In this document: positions 1 through 7,715 of the stretch, piece after piece | Position numbering within the stretch: the first letter of the stretch is position 1 | Layout of the letters: each line of letters begins with the position of its first letter | Source of the DNA: Enterococcus ratti | Lineage (GTDB): Bacteria; Bacillota; Bacilli; Lactobacillales; Enterococcaceae | Direction of reading: 5' to 3' | DNA length: 52,919 bases | NCBI RefSeq assembly: GCF_001886195.1 | Contig: NZ_JXLB01000016.1 | Location: 1-52,919, forward strand | Position numbers and translations under genes: made by a program | Notes under the pieces: generated by a model | What the model saw: only the letters and a program-made list of their open reading frames with translations | Database searches by the model: none | Told to the model about the DNA's origin: nothing

Positions 1-17
1 CACCCTTTTGAAGGGTG
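1..17 (-). terminator. Hairpin, possible end of the nanE-PTS operon
   Basis: A 7-bp stem (1-7 with 11-17) and a 3-nt loop lie 20 nt past the stop codon of the minus-strand EIIA gene. The flanking bases that would hold the U-tract are outside the window, so terminator function is an inference from position. Confidence 0.4.
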
Positions 18-36
18 GTTATGATTGCTGTTTCGT

Positions 37-525
37 TTACTTTGTTCGATTAATTTTTCCACAAGCTTCTCCACAAAGCACAGAACCAGTGGTTAGTGAT
101 AATTCATTGATTTGACTATCTTGTGTGAAAACAACAATCACAGAAGGGTCTTTTTTTGCTTGAATGATTTGATCAAATGCTACCTTAACAAGTAGTTTTT
201 CCGGTGTCACTGTTTCGTTTTCTTCAACAAGAATCGAAAAGGGTTTACCTTTTAATTCAACTGTATCAAGTCCAATATGAATTAAATAATCTATGCCGGT
301 ATCATTTTTTATATTGATGGCATGTTTAGATGGAAAAATAGAAGTTATTTTACCGGCTATTGGTGCACAAATGGTTTTATCTGTTAGTGTAGGTACGATA
401 GCAAAACCATTTCCTAGCATTTTTTGAGAAAATACTGGGTCGTTGACAGTGGTTATTGGAATTACTTCCCCTGAACAAGGTGCGTAAATAGTATCTTGTT
501 TTTTCTTTTTAAAAAGGTTTAACAT
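37..525 (-). CDS. PTS EIIA component, glucose (Crr) family
   Basis: Soluble phosphocarrier that passes phosphate from HPr to the EIIB domain of the upstream transporter. The 162 residues match the usual EIIA-Glc size. His84 in HIGLDTVEL is the expected phosphorylated histidine and His69 in PSKHA the second conserved one. I start at ATG 525, six nt after GGAGG; a TTG directly upstream is unlikely. The gene begins 11 nt after the EIIBC stop and is the last visible gene of the nanE-EIIBC-EIIA operon. The family is certain. The sugar is inferred from the neighbouring epimerase and is probably an amino sugar rather than glucose. Confidence 0.93.
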   Translation of the reverse strand: MLNLFKKKKQDTIYAPCSGEVIPITTVNDPVFSQKMLGNGFAIVPTLTDKTICAPIAGKITSIFPSKHAINIKNDTGIDYLIHIGLDTVELKGKPFSILVEENETVTPEKLLVKVAFDQIIQAKKDPSVIVVFTQDSQINELSLTTGSVLCGEACGKINRTK

Positions 526-536
526 CAAAATCCTCC

Positions 537-2039
537 CTAATTATCATTACCCAAAATTTGGTTGATTTCTTGACTAAGTAAATCGGCTTTACCACCAAAA
601 ACCGCTTGAATGCCACCTTTTACTTCAAAGACAGCTGTAGCTCCTAATTCTTTGATTACTTGTTTTTTGATGATCTGTCCATTTTTGACTGCTACTCGTA
701 AGCGAGTAGCGCAAGCTTCAACTGATTCGATATTCACTTCTGTGCCTAAAGCATCAATAATGAGTAGTGCTTCTTCATGTAAAGAAGTATTTTGCTTTAA
801 GGATGTCGTGGGTATTGTGTCTGTTTCTTCGATCATTCCGGGAATAGCTACTTTAAATTTTTTGATGAAAAAAGTGAAAACAAAGAAGTAAATAACTGCC
901 CAAGCAAGTCCAAATGGAATTAGTTTTAGCCAGTTTGTTTTATCATTTCCTTGAAGGACACCAAATAATAAGAAGTCGATTAAGCCGCCAGAAAAAGAAT
1001 TTCCTACTCGAATGTTTAAGAGGTCTGCAAAATAAAAGGATAATCCATCTAAAAAGGCGTGAATGACATAAAGCCATGGTGCAACAAATAAAAACATATA
1101 TTCTACTGGTTCGGTGATTCCCGTTAAAAAAGAAGTAAGAGCGCCACTGAAATAAAGACCGCCATTTTTTTTACGATTCTTTTTAGGAATTGCGCGATAC
1201 ATAGCATAACATGCTGCTGGTAATCCAAACATCATTGTTGCAAATCTTCCCGCAAAAAAACGTGTTCCATAAGTGAATAAACCAGTATGATTTGGATCAG
1301 CCAATTGTGCAAAGAAAATATTTTGTGCACCGGAAACTGCGGTACCGGCTACATTTTCTGTTCCTCCTAAAGAGGTATACCAAAATAAAGGATAGATGGT
1401 ATGATGAAGACCTACTGCGCCAGTCAATCGCAATAAGAATCCATATAAAAAAGTACCTAAGCTTCCCATTTGTGCGATTTGTTGTCCAGCAATGACTAAT
1501 CCGTTTTGAATGGGTGGCCAAATTAAATAAAAGAAGGAACCAATAATAATTGCAATTAAGCTGGAAATGATTGGAATGAAGCGTGAACCACCAAAGAAAC
1601 CTAAAAACTGAGGCAATTCAATTTTTCGATAACGATTGTGTAAGAAGGCGACAATACCACCAATTACAATAGAGCCGACAACGCCAGTATCCAATGTGGC
1701 TCCTTTTTTTGAAAAAAGTTCAAGAAAACCGCTAATGGTTGCGGTATAAACTAAGTAAGCGACTCCGCCCGCTAAACCCGCTGTACCTTTATCGCTGTTT
1801 GCCAGACCAACAGCAATACCAATAGCAAAAATCAACGCTAAATTAGCAAAAACAGCATTTCCAGCATAGCTCATAATGCTTAAAATCGTATGGAGCCAAG
1901 TCTGAGCTAAAAATGGGTAGGCATTTATGGCGCTTTCATTTATCAATGCACCACCAAGCCCTAGCAGCAGCCCAGCAACAGGTAAAATAGCGATCGGTAA
2001 CATAAATGCACGGCCCAATTGCGAAAACTTTTTAAACAT
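537..2039 (-). CDS. PTS EIIBC transporter, glucose/GlcNAc family, probably for an N-acetylated amino sugar
   Basis: Membrane permease (EIIC) fused to a C-terminal EIIB domain. Residues about 1-390 hold the hydrophobic EIIC part, including the family signature around GITEPVEYMFLFVAPWLY. Residues about 420-500 form the EIIB domain with the phosphorylated cysteine in EACATRLRV. At 500 residues it is of normal length and appears intact. GGAGG lies 6 nt before ATG 2039. It is co-directional with and 10 nt from nanE, so the imported sugar is probably N-acetylmannosamine or a related amino sugar arriving as the 6-phosphate. NagE, MurP and PtsG belong to the same family, so the substrate cannot be read from sequence alone. 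Confidence 0.92.
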   Translation of the reverse strand: MFKKFSQLGRAFMLPIAILPVAGLLLGLGGALINESAINAYPFLAQTWLHTILSIMSYAGNAVFANLALIFAIGIAVGLANSDKGTAGLAGGVAYLVYTATISGFLELFSKKGATLDTGVVGSIVIGGIVAFLHNRYRKIELPQFLGFFGGSRFIPIISSLIAIIIGSFFYLIWPPIQNGLVIAGQQIAQMGSLGTFLYGFLLRLTGAVGLHHTIYPLFWYTSLGGTENVAGTAVSGAQNIFFAQLADPNHTGLFTYGTRFFAGRFATMMFGLPAACYAMYRAIPKKNRKKNGGLYFSGALTSFLTGITEPVEYMFLFVAPWLYVIHAFLDGLSFYFADLLNIRVGNSFSGGLIDFLLFGVLQGNDKTNWLKLIPFGLAWAVIYFFVFTFFIKKFKVAIPGMIEETDTIPTTSLKQNTSLHEEALLIIDALGTEVNIESVEACATRLRVAVKNGQIIKKQVIKELGATAVFEVKGGIQAVFGGKADLLSQEINQILGNDN

Positions 2040-2049
2040 TTTTTTCCTC

Positions 2050-2739
2050 CTAATTTAAAGCATCAATAAATCGTTTGGTGATCTCTTGTGGGCGAGTAAT
2101 TGCTCCTCCTACAACTATTCCAGCAACACCGAGTTCTTTAATTTGTTTTGCTTGTTCTGGTGTGTGAATTTTTCCTTCTGCAATTACACAAATATCTGTT
2201 TGAACGAGTTGTTTGATCAATTCGATGTCAGGTCCGTTTTGTTTTTTACTTTCTTTTGTGTAACCGCTTAAAGTTGTTCCAACGAAATCAACACCTGCTT
2301 CGTAAGCATTTTTTCCTTCTTCGAAAGTAGCAATATCTGCCATCAACAGTTGATCAGGGTATTTTTTTTTCACTTGAGCAATAAATGCGTTAATGGATAA
2401 TCCGTCATGTCGTTTTCGAAGCGTACAATCTAGTGCAATCACTTCAACTCCAGTAGTTACGAGTTCATCAACTTCACGCATTGTTGCTGTAATAAATGGT
2501 TCTTCAGGAGGATAATCGCGTTTGATAATTCCAATCATGGGTAAAGAAACTTTTTCTTTTATTTCTAAAATATCACGAACCGAATTGGCACGAATACCTA
2601 CTGCACCAGCTCTTTGGGCAGCCAAAGCAAAATAAGGCATCAGACCTCCTTTTTCTGAATAAAATGTTTCACTAGGCAATGCTTGACAAGAAACAATTAA
2701 GCCTCCTGAAATGGCTTTTAAAAATAATTCTTTCTCCAT
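2050..2739 (-). CDS. nanE: N-acetylmannosamine-6-phosphate 2-epimerase
   Basis: Converts ManNAc-6-phosphate to GlcNAc-6-phosphate, the step that feeds sialic acid or ManNAc into amino-sugar catabolism. The protein is a TIM barrel of about 229 residues with the family stretches [10 protein letters not shown] near the N-terminus, [18 protein letters not shown] and the phosphate-binding end [12 protein letters not shown] prefer ATG 2739 (MEKELF). GTG 2749-2751 is in frame just upstream, and the ribosome site reads CGGAG or AGGAG, so the start is uncertain by four codons. It is the first gene of the operon with the PTS genes. No nanA lyase or nanK kinase is seen here, which favours direct use of ManNAc by the PTS. 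Confidence 0.93.
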   Translation of the reverse strand: MEKELFLKAISGGLIVSCQALPSETFYSEKGGLMPYFALAAQRAGAVGIRANSVRDILEIKEKVSLPMIGIIKRDYPPEEPFITATMREVDELVTTGVEVIALDCTLRKRHDGLSINAFIAQVKKKYPDQLLMADIATFEEGKNAYEAGVDFVGTTLSGYTKESKKQNGPDIELIKQLVQTDICVIAEGKIHTPEQAKQIKELGVAGIVVGGAITRPQEITKRFIDALN

Positions 2740-2899
2740 TCTCCTAAACACTCCGTTTTTATATTTTTTTAGGATAATAACTCCGATATAAATATAGCAC
2801 CCGCTTTCATTGCTGTAAAGAAAAAAATGGATAATTTTGGAGTTTTTTTTATTTTTATAGAGTATAATGGAGAAAATGATTCGTTTTAAAGGAGCTTAT
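2740..2899. promoter_or_regulatory. Divergent promoter region between nanE operon and RpiR regulator
   Basis: The gap holds a TATAAT box at 2863-2868 pointing to the regulator. The GGATAAT motif occurs twice (2772 and 2829), and AACTCC (about 2779-2784) faces GGAGTT (about 2838-2843) in inverted orientation; these are candidate RpiR operators. A minus-strand 14-mer at 2796-2809 matches the cre consensus WGWAARCGYTWNCW at 12 of 14 positions, suggesting weak CcpA control. None of these sites is proven. Confidence 0.4.
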
Positions 2900-3718
2900 A
2901 TGAGTTATATTTATTTAATTAAAGAACATTATCCCTTATTAACTAGATCAGAAAAGAAAGTGGCTGATTTTATTCTTCATTCGGGAAAGACGGTTATTTA
3001 TAGCACAATGAGTGACATTAAAGAAAAAACCAAAGTAGGAGATGCCACGATCATTCGTTTTTGTCAAAAGCTTGGTTTTTCTGGTTTTTCCGATTTAAAA
3101 ATTGAAATTGCTAAAGAAGACTTTAGCCAAAAACAAGAACACCCTTCTAGTGGAAAATATTATGAGGAAATTGCGAAAAGTTTGATAGAGGCACTTCATT
3201 CTACAGTTCGCTTATTGAATGAAGAAAAATTGGATCAGGCACTTCAATTGATCAATCGGATGAAAAACATCTATATTTTTGGGGTCGGATCAAGTGGGAA
3301 TACGTGTCTAGACCTAGAAAGCATGTTTTTGCGTGTGGGACTTCAAGCAAAAGCAATTTTAGACCCACATTTTCAAGCACAAGTAGCTTCTTTATTGAAG
3401 GAAGATGATTTAGTCATTGCTTTTTCACTTTCTGGTAAAACAAAAGATACGTATGATTCTGTAAATATTGCTAAGCACAATGGCGCTAAAATCTTAGCTA
3501 TCACTAATTATATTCATTCGCCAATCGGTCAAGCATCAGATATCGTTTTACAAACCGCCATTGAAGAATTTTTAAATGGTGGTTCATTGGCAGGAAAAAT
3601 ATCGCAGCTATACATTTGCGATTTGCTTGTACAGGGATATGAGCATAAAAATAATGTCAATGCAGTTGAATTACGTGAAAAGGTTTTACGTTCTATTATA
3701 GATAAAAGTATTGATTAA
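2900..3718 (+). CDS. RpiR/MurR family transcriptional regulator with SIS domain
   Basis: DNA-binding regulator that senses a phosphosugar. Residues about 1-75 form the RpiR helix-turn-helix (the stretch DIKEKTKVGDATIIRFCQ is typical), and residues about 105-240 form the SIS sugar-phosphate isomerase-like fold with GVGSSGNTCLDLE. The 272-residue length is normal. I choose ATG 2900 because AAAGGAG sits 5-6 nt before it; an in-frame ATG at 2867 has no such site. It is divergent from nanE-EIIBC-EIIA, the usual arrangement for a local regulator, so ManNAc-6P or GlcNAc-6P is the likely ligand (inference). Confidence 0.9.
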   Translation: MSYIYLIKEHYPLLTRSEKKVADFILHSGKTVIYSTMSDIKEKTKVGDATIIRFCQKLGFSGFSDLKIEIAKEDFSQKQEHPSSGKYYEEIAKSLIEALHSTVRLLNEEKLDQALQLINRMKNIYIFGVGSSGNTCLDLESMFLRVGLQAKAILDPHFQAQVASLLKEDDLVIAFSLSGKTKDTYDSVNIAKHNGAKILAITNYIHSPIGQASDIVLQTAIEEFLNGGSLAGKISQLYICDLLVQGYEHKNNVNAVELREKVLRSIIDKSID

Positions 3719-3867
3719 AAAGGCTAGTTTTATCTTTAATATTATTACGGATAATAAAACTTTTGTTATTAATGATTCTCTTTCATCATATGTGCTATGA
3801 TTAACATAATACAATAAATTTTTGCATTTTGAGGTTTTTGTTCTCTTAAAGATTCAGTAACAGTAAA

Positions 3868-4008
3868 ACGCAAACAAAAAAAGAACACAAACGACGAATC
3901 GATGCTTTAGCAGAAAAAAAGGAAGTAGAATAGATCAATGATTGGCGCTAGTTATGGATAATTGAGCATTTAATTTTCTATTTTGATGAAATGAAGCAAA
4001 GGGAATAA
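3868..4008 (+). other. Possible coding remnant in the 3719-4101 intergenic region
   Basis: One frame gives a charged, helix-like run of 46 codons interrupted by two stop codons (KKEHKRRIDALAEKKEVE, stop, INDWR, stop, then LWIIEHLIFYFDEMKQRE). The consistent protein-like composition across two stops suggests an old gene tail, but I do not recognise the family. Just upstream, 3726-3733 with 3754-3761 could be a weak terminator for the RpiR gene. Nothing else is evident in this 383-bp gap. Confidence 0.22.
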
Positions 4009-4101
4009 AATAAATTGACAAGTAGAAGTCAATAAAAAGTAGTTGGAATTTTGAAAAACAGAACTACACCACAATGACAGAATGATTAGGGAGGAACGTG
4101 A

Positions 4102-4815
4102 GTGGAGAAAAAAAAGAGAGTAAAAAAATGGTTAACCAATCTTTTCTTGATACTTTTATTATTGATTGGTTTAGCATTAATTTTTAATGAGCAGATTAAA
4201 GATTTTTTGGTTAAAAATACAGGTGATAAATACGCAATTGCGAATGTGACAAAGGACGACATTAAAAAAAATAGAGAAAAGAAGGCAAGTTTTGATTTTG
4301 ATGCTGTAGAATCTATGAGTACTGAAAGTGTACTAAAAGCGCAGTTGAATCATGCTGAATTGCCAGTTATTGGTAGCATTGCTGTTCCTTCTGTAGCCAT
4401 TAATATCCCTGTTTTTAAAGGACTAGACAATGCGAATTTATTATACGGAGCTGGAACTTTGTCTCCGGATCAACAAATGGGTAAGGGAAATTATGCGTTA
4501 GCAAGTCATCGTGCGAACAATCCTCACTTGTTATTTACACCGTTAGAGAATTTATCATTAGGTGCTAACATCTATTTAGTTGATTTAGAGAATGTGTATA
4601 CGTATAAAGCTACCTTTAAACAAAAAGTAGCACCAACTGATACGCAGTTATTAGAGACATCAAAAGGAAAATCTCTTATAACATTAATTACTTGTGGAGA
4701 TATGAATGCAGTGACACGTTTAGTTGTTCAAGGTGAATTGGAGAATATTACGCCAATGAAGAAAGCAACAAAAGAGATGAAAGCCGCATTCAATATGGAA
4801 ACAAGAACTTTTTAG
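4102..4815 (+). CDS. srtA: Class A sortase (housekeeping SrtA type)
   Basis: Membrane-anchored transpeptidase that cuts LPxTG sorting signals and joins surface proteins to peptidoglycan. One N-terminal signal-anchor helix (about residues 11-28) precedes the sortase barrel. The catalytic residues are all visible: His136 in ASHRANN, Cys198 in TLITCGD and Arg206 in TRLVVQG. The 237-residue length fits class A. The start is GTG 4102, about 7 nt after GGAGG. It appears monocistronic. A likely client in this window is the small sorting-signal protein at 42665, although that protein carries LPETN rather than LPxTG. Confidence 0.93.
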   Translation: MEKKKRVKKWLTNLFLILLLLIGLALIFNEQIKDFLVKNTGDKYAIANVTKDDIKKNREKKASFDFDAVESMSTESVLKAQLNHAELPVIGSIAVPSVAINIPVFKGLDNANLLYGAGTLSPDQQMGKGNYALASHRANNPHLLFTPLENLSLGANIYLVDLENVYTYKATFKQKVAPTDTQLLETSKGKSLITLITCGDMNAVTRLVVQGELENITPMKKATKEMKAAFNMETRTF

Positions 4816-5358
4816 TTCACTGAGGAATTGGTTTATTGATTCGTTTACCCAAATGTTTGTTTCATGTGTTAATTTTTGGGAAGACGAATTATTTTTTATT
4901 TATAAAAATTTGTAAATATACAGCAGAAACAACAAGAATTACTTAAAAGTTGAAAAAATAAGAAATTTTATCACAAGAAAAGTTATGTTTTTTATCAAAA
5001 AGCCAAGAATACTCACGACTTTAGTCGTGAGAGATTCAATTTGAGTAGTCAAAAACTGTAGGATATTTATAAGAAAATCTACATGTAGTAAAGGTTCTGA
5101 CTTCTGGAAGTGAAAAAATAATTATTAAAAAAACACAACTGGAAACTTAATGCCAGATATAGAAACTGTTTTCAATAAAAGTTAAAAAATGATAAAAAAA
5201 ACGGTGTTTATATTTTTTATTACATAAAATCCATTAAAATTTTTTGAATTATTTTACAATAATTCTACAGATAGAAAATATAAAATGATATAATCACTGA
5301 AGAAAAGGCAAAATAATTTTAGTTAAAAATTTATAGGAAAAGTAGGGATCAAAAAGAC
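4816..5358. other. AT-rich intergenic region, 543 bp
   Basis: There is no supportable gene. Its one recognisable element is the IS200/IS605-type end at 5005-5048. The remainder is AT-rich, with no clear terminator after srtA and no ORF with a ribosome site. Confidence 0.5.
5005..5048 (+). mobile_element. Solitary right end of an IS200/IS605-type element (TnpB-associated)
   Basis: A perfect 8-bp hairpin (5012-5019 CTCACGAC with 5024-5031 GTCGTGAG, loop TTTA) is followed by AGATTCAATTTGAG. The hairpin plus a nearby TTCAA is the characteristic right end of IS605-group elements, and the same stretch would form the 3' end of a TnpB guide RNA. I see no tnpA, tnpB or matching left end nearby, so I read it as a scar or a deleted copy. 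The assignment is from memory of the family pattern. Confidence 0.5.
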
Positions 5359-6120
5359 ATGCATACACCAGAAGAAATAATGGAGATTAGTATTCATCTT
5401 GGGACAAAAAAAGTACAAAAACCGATCATTGCTAAACTGATTTTAGGCTTTATTGGAGGTGCAATGATTTCTTTAGGGTATTTAGCTTATATCAGAGTTT
5501 CTGCTTCGATTCCAGAGTCACTTTCTAGCTTGACGAGTTTAGTTGGAGCTTCTGTTTTTCCAATTGGGTTATTGGTTATTCTTCTTGGAGGTGGAGAATT
5601 AATTACTGGAAATATGATGGCAGTAGCTATTGCTTTTATGGATAAAAAAGTAACATTTTCTCAGTTAATTAAAAATTGGTTGTTGATTACTTTCGCTAAT
5701 ATGATTGGTGCTATTTTTGTCGCATGCTTTTTTGGTCATTTTGTCGGATTAACAAGTTCTGGTGTTTATTTAGATCAAGTCATCCAAATTGCGGATCATA
5801 AAGTTGCTGTATCTTGGTGGCAAGCATTGGGATCGGGAATAGGATGTAATTGGTTTGTGGGGTTAGCACTATGGTTATCCTACGGAGCCAAAGATGCAGC
5901 TGGAAAAGTATTGACTATTTGGTTTCCAGTGATGATTTTTGTGGCTATTGGGTTTCAACATAGTGTAGCGAATTGTTTCGTGATACCAGCTGCTATTTTT
6001 GAAGGACAAGCTACTTGGATCGATTTCTTTATGAACTTTATTCCTGTTTACATTGGTAACGTGATAGGAGGCGCTATTTTTGTGTCAGGTTTTTATTATG
6101 CTAGCTATAAGCATCATTAA
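5359..6120 (+). CDS. Formate/nitrite transporter (FNT) family channel
   Basis: Pentameric inner-membrane channel for formate, nitrite or related small anions such as lactate. The 253 residues hold six hydrophobic helices. Family landmarks visible are the stretch GGGELITGNMM after the second helix and GFQHSVANCFVIPAA near the fifth, which contains the central pore histidine. The start at ATG 5359 has only a weak AGTAGGGA site. No pyruvate formate-lyase gene is adjacent, so formate is assumed from family and not from context. The gene looks intact. Confidence 0.88.
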   Translation: MHTPEEIMEISIHLGTKKVQKPIIAKLILGFIGGAMISLGYLAYIRVSASIPESLSSLTSLVGASVFPIGLLVILLGGGELITGNMMAVAIAFMDKKVTFSQLIKNWLLITFANMIGAIFVACFFGHFVGLTSSGVYLDQVIQIADHKVAVSWWQALGSGIGCNWFVGLALWLSYGAKDAAGKVLTIWFPVMIFVAIGFQHSVANCFVIPAAIFEGQATWIDFFMNFIPVYIGNVIGGAIFVSGFYYASYKHH

Positions 6121-6303
6121 AATTTGATGAAATAAAGACAGATAGGCTATCCTTTTATTTAAAATAAACGGTATGTTGCTAGCGACAAAAGCGTGAAAAA
6201 TTCTGCTTAAGTAGAGTATTTCGATGACCAAGCGTTGTAAGAAGATAAAAAATTGAATCCTTCCGGTAGGATGAGCTAATCAATCAACAGTGAGAGTATG
6301 TAA

Positions 6304-6924
6304 TTGTTGATTGGTGGCTTATTTGTTTTTTCTGGGCATTCATGGACCAGCAATTTTGGGATCGGTGATTTGTCTTTTTTGGATATTTCAATTACTGAAA
6401 ATATTGATGCTTTTCATGCAGGTATCGATGTACATGATATGTCAAATATTTTTACGGAACAGTTTTTGCAATGGTTTGTTTGGATCGGCGGTGCTGGAAC
6501 GAACCTTTCCTTAATTGTTTTATTCATATTTTCCAAATCACAATCTTTAAAGAGTTTAGGTAGATTATCTATTTTACTGGGATTATTCAGTATTAATGAC
6601 CCCATAATGTTTGGCGCACCGGTGGTAATAAATCCTATTTTGGGAATTTCGTTCATTCTCGCTCCGTTAGTCACGACAACATTGTCTTATGTTTTTACAG
6701 TAAGTAGTTTAGTGCCGATGATGGTAGCTCGCTTATCGTTTGCAATGCCAGCGCTCATTGCGAATTGGATGAGTATCAATTGGAGTGTGAAAGCAGGGAT
6801 TTTAATTATGGTAAATTTTTTGCTCACATTAGGTATCTATTATCCGTTTTTTAAAGTACTTGAAAATCAGCAACTAGCTCATGAAGCAAAAGAGCAAACT
6901 GTACTGCTTGATGAAGCTATATAG
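6304..6924 (+). pseudogene. 5'-truncated PTS EIIC, lactose/cellobiose family
   Basis: Only the C-terminal half (about 206 residues) of a permease that is usually about 430 residues remains, and no start codon with a ribosome site is present. The recognisable core is GLFSINDPIMFGAPVVINPILGIS, matching the NEPIIFG-type signature of this family, but the conserved Glu is an Asp here. The N-terminal half is not found in 6121-6303, so the gene has lost its 5' end. It is followed 38 nt later by the broken mupG, a pairing seen in intact amino-sugar or cell-wall-sugar operons. A 9-bp inverted repeat (6281-6289 with 6305-6313) lies at the break. Confidence 0.8.
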
Positions 6925-6962
6925 GAATAAAGCCAATAACTAATAAATGGAGATCGTTTAAT

Positions 6963-7715
6963 ATGAAATGTTCATTGGGAATTTCTCTTTATCCAGATCA
7001 CAGTGAACCAAAAAAAGACCAAGAATATTACGATTAGTGCATAGATATGGTCTCACTCGTATTTTCATGATTATGTTAGAAGTAAATGAAGAAGTACTGG
7101 TTGTGAAACAAAAATTTCAACGATTACTTTATTTTGCTAAAAATTTAGGGTTTGAAACAATCTTAGATGTAGCACCAAATGTGTTTGAACAATTTAATAT
7201 TTCCTATAATGATTTAGGTTTTTTCTATAAATTGATGCAAATGGCATCCACTTAGACTTTGATAATTGTAATGAAGTATTACTTTCCTATAATTCCTATC
7301 AATTAGCAATTGAACTAAATATGAGTAAAAATGCAGCTTATTTAGATAATATTTTATCCTATCAAGCAAATAGACCATTTTTATATGGTAGTCATAACTT
7401 TTATCCGCAAGAAGACACAAGACTATCCTATTCTTTTTTTGAAGCTTGTAGTACTCGTTTTAAAAAACATGAGTTGTAAACAGCAGCCTTTATTCATCAC
7501 AGGTTGATACAATTGATTCTTGGTCTATTAATGATGGTCTGTCTACGTTAGAAATGCACCGTCATTTGCCAGTAGAAATTGCAGCAAAACATCTATTTGT
7601 AACCAAACTAATTAATGACTTTATCATTTTCAATGCGTATGCTTCGGAAGAAGAATTTCAAATTGGGAATGTAGTCGTTGAAAATAGCAACTTGAAAAAA
7701 AGAGCGGAAAAGTAA
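6963..7715 (+). pseudogene. Broken mupG-like 6-phospho-N-acetylmuramidase (DUF871)
   Basis: The start is intact (GGAG 6949-6952, ATG 6963, MKCSLGISLYPDHSEPKKDQ), but the frame then hits a stop and shifts repeatedly. Later pieces include GFETILDVAPNVFEQF, LDFDNCNEVLLSYNS, the family signature HNFYPQEDTRLSYSFFEACS and the C-terminal pieces WSINDGLSTLEMHRHLP and EFQIGNVVVENSNLKKRAEK. DUF871 proteins are about 350 residues (1.05 kb); only 0.75 kb remains, so there are deletions as well as frameshifts. MupG cleaves MurNAc-6P disaccharides taken up by a PTS, and its partner permease just upstream is also broken. This is a dead pathway for recovering cell-wall sugar. Confidence 0.85.
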
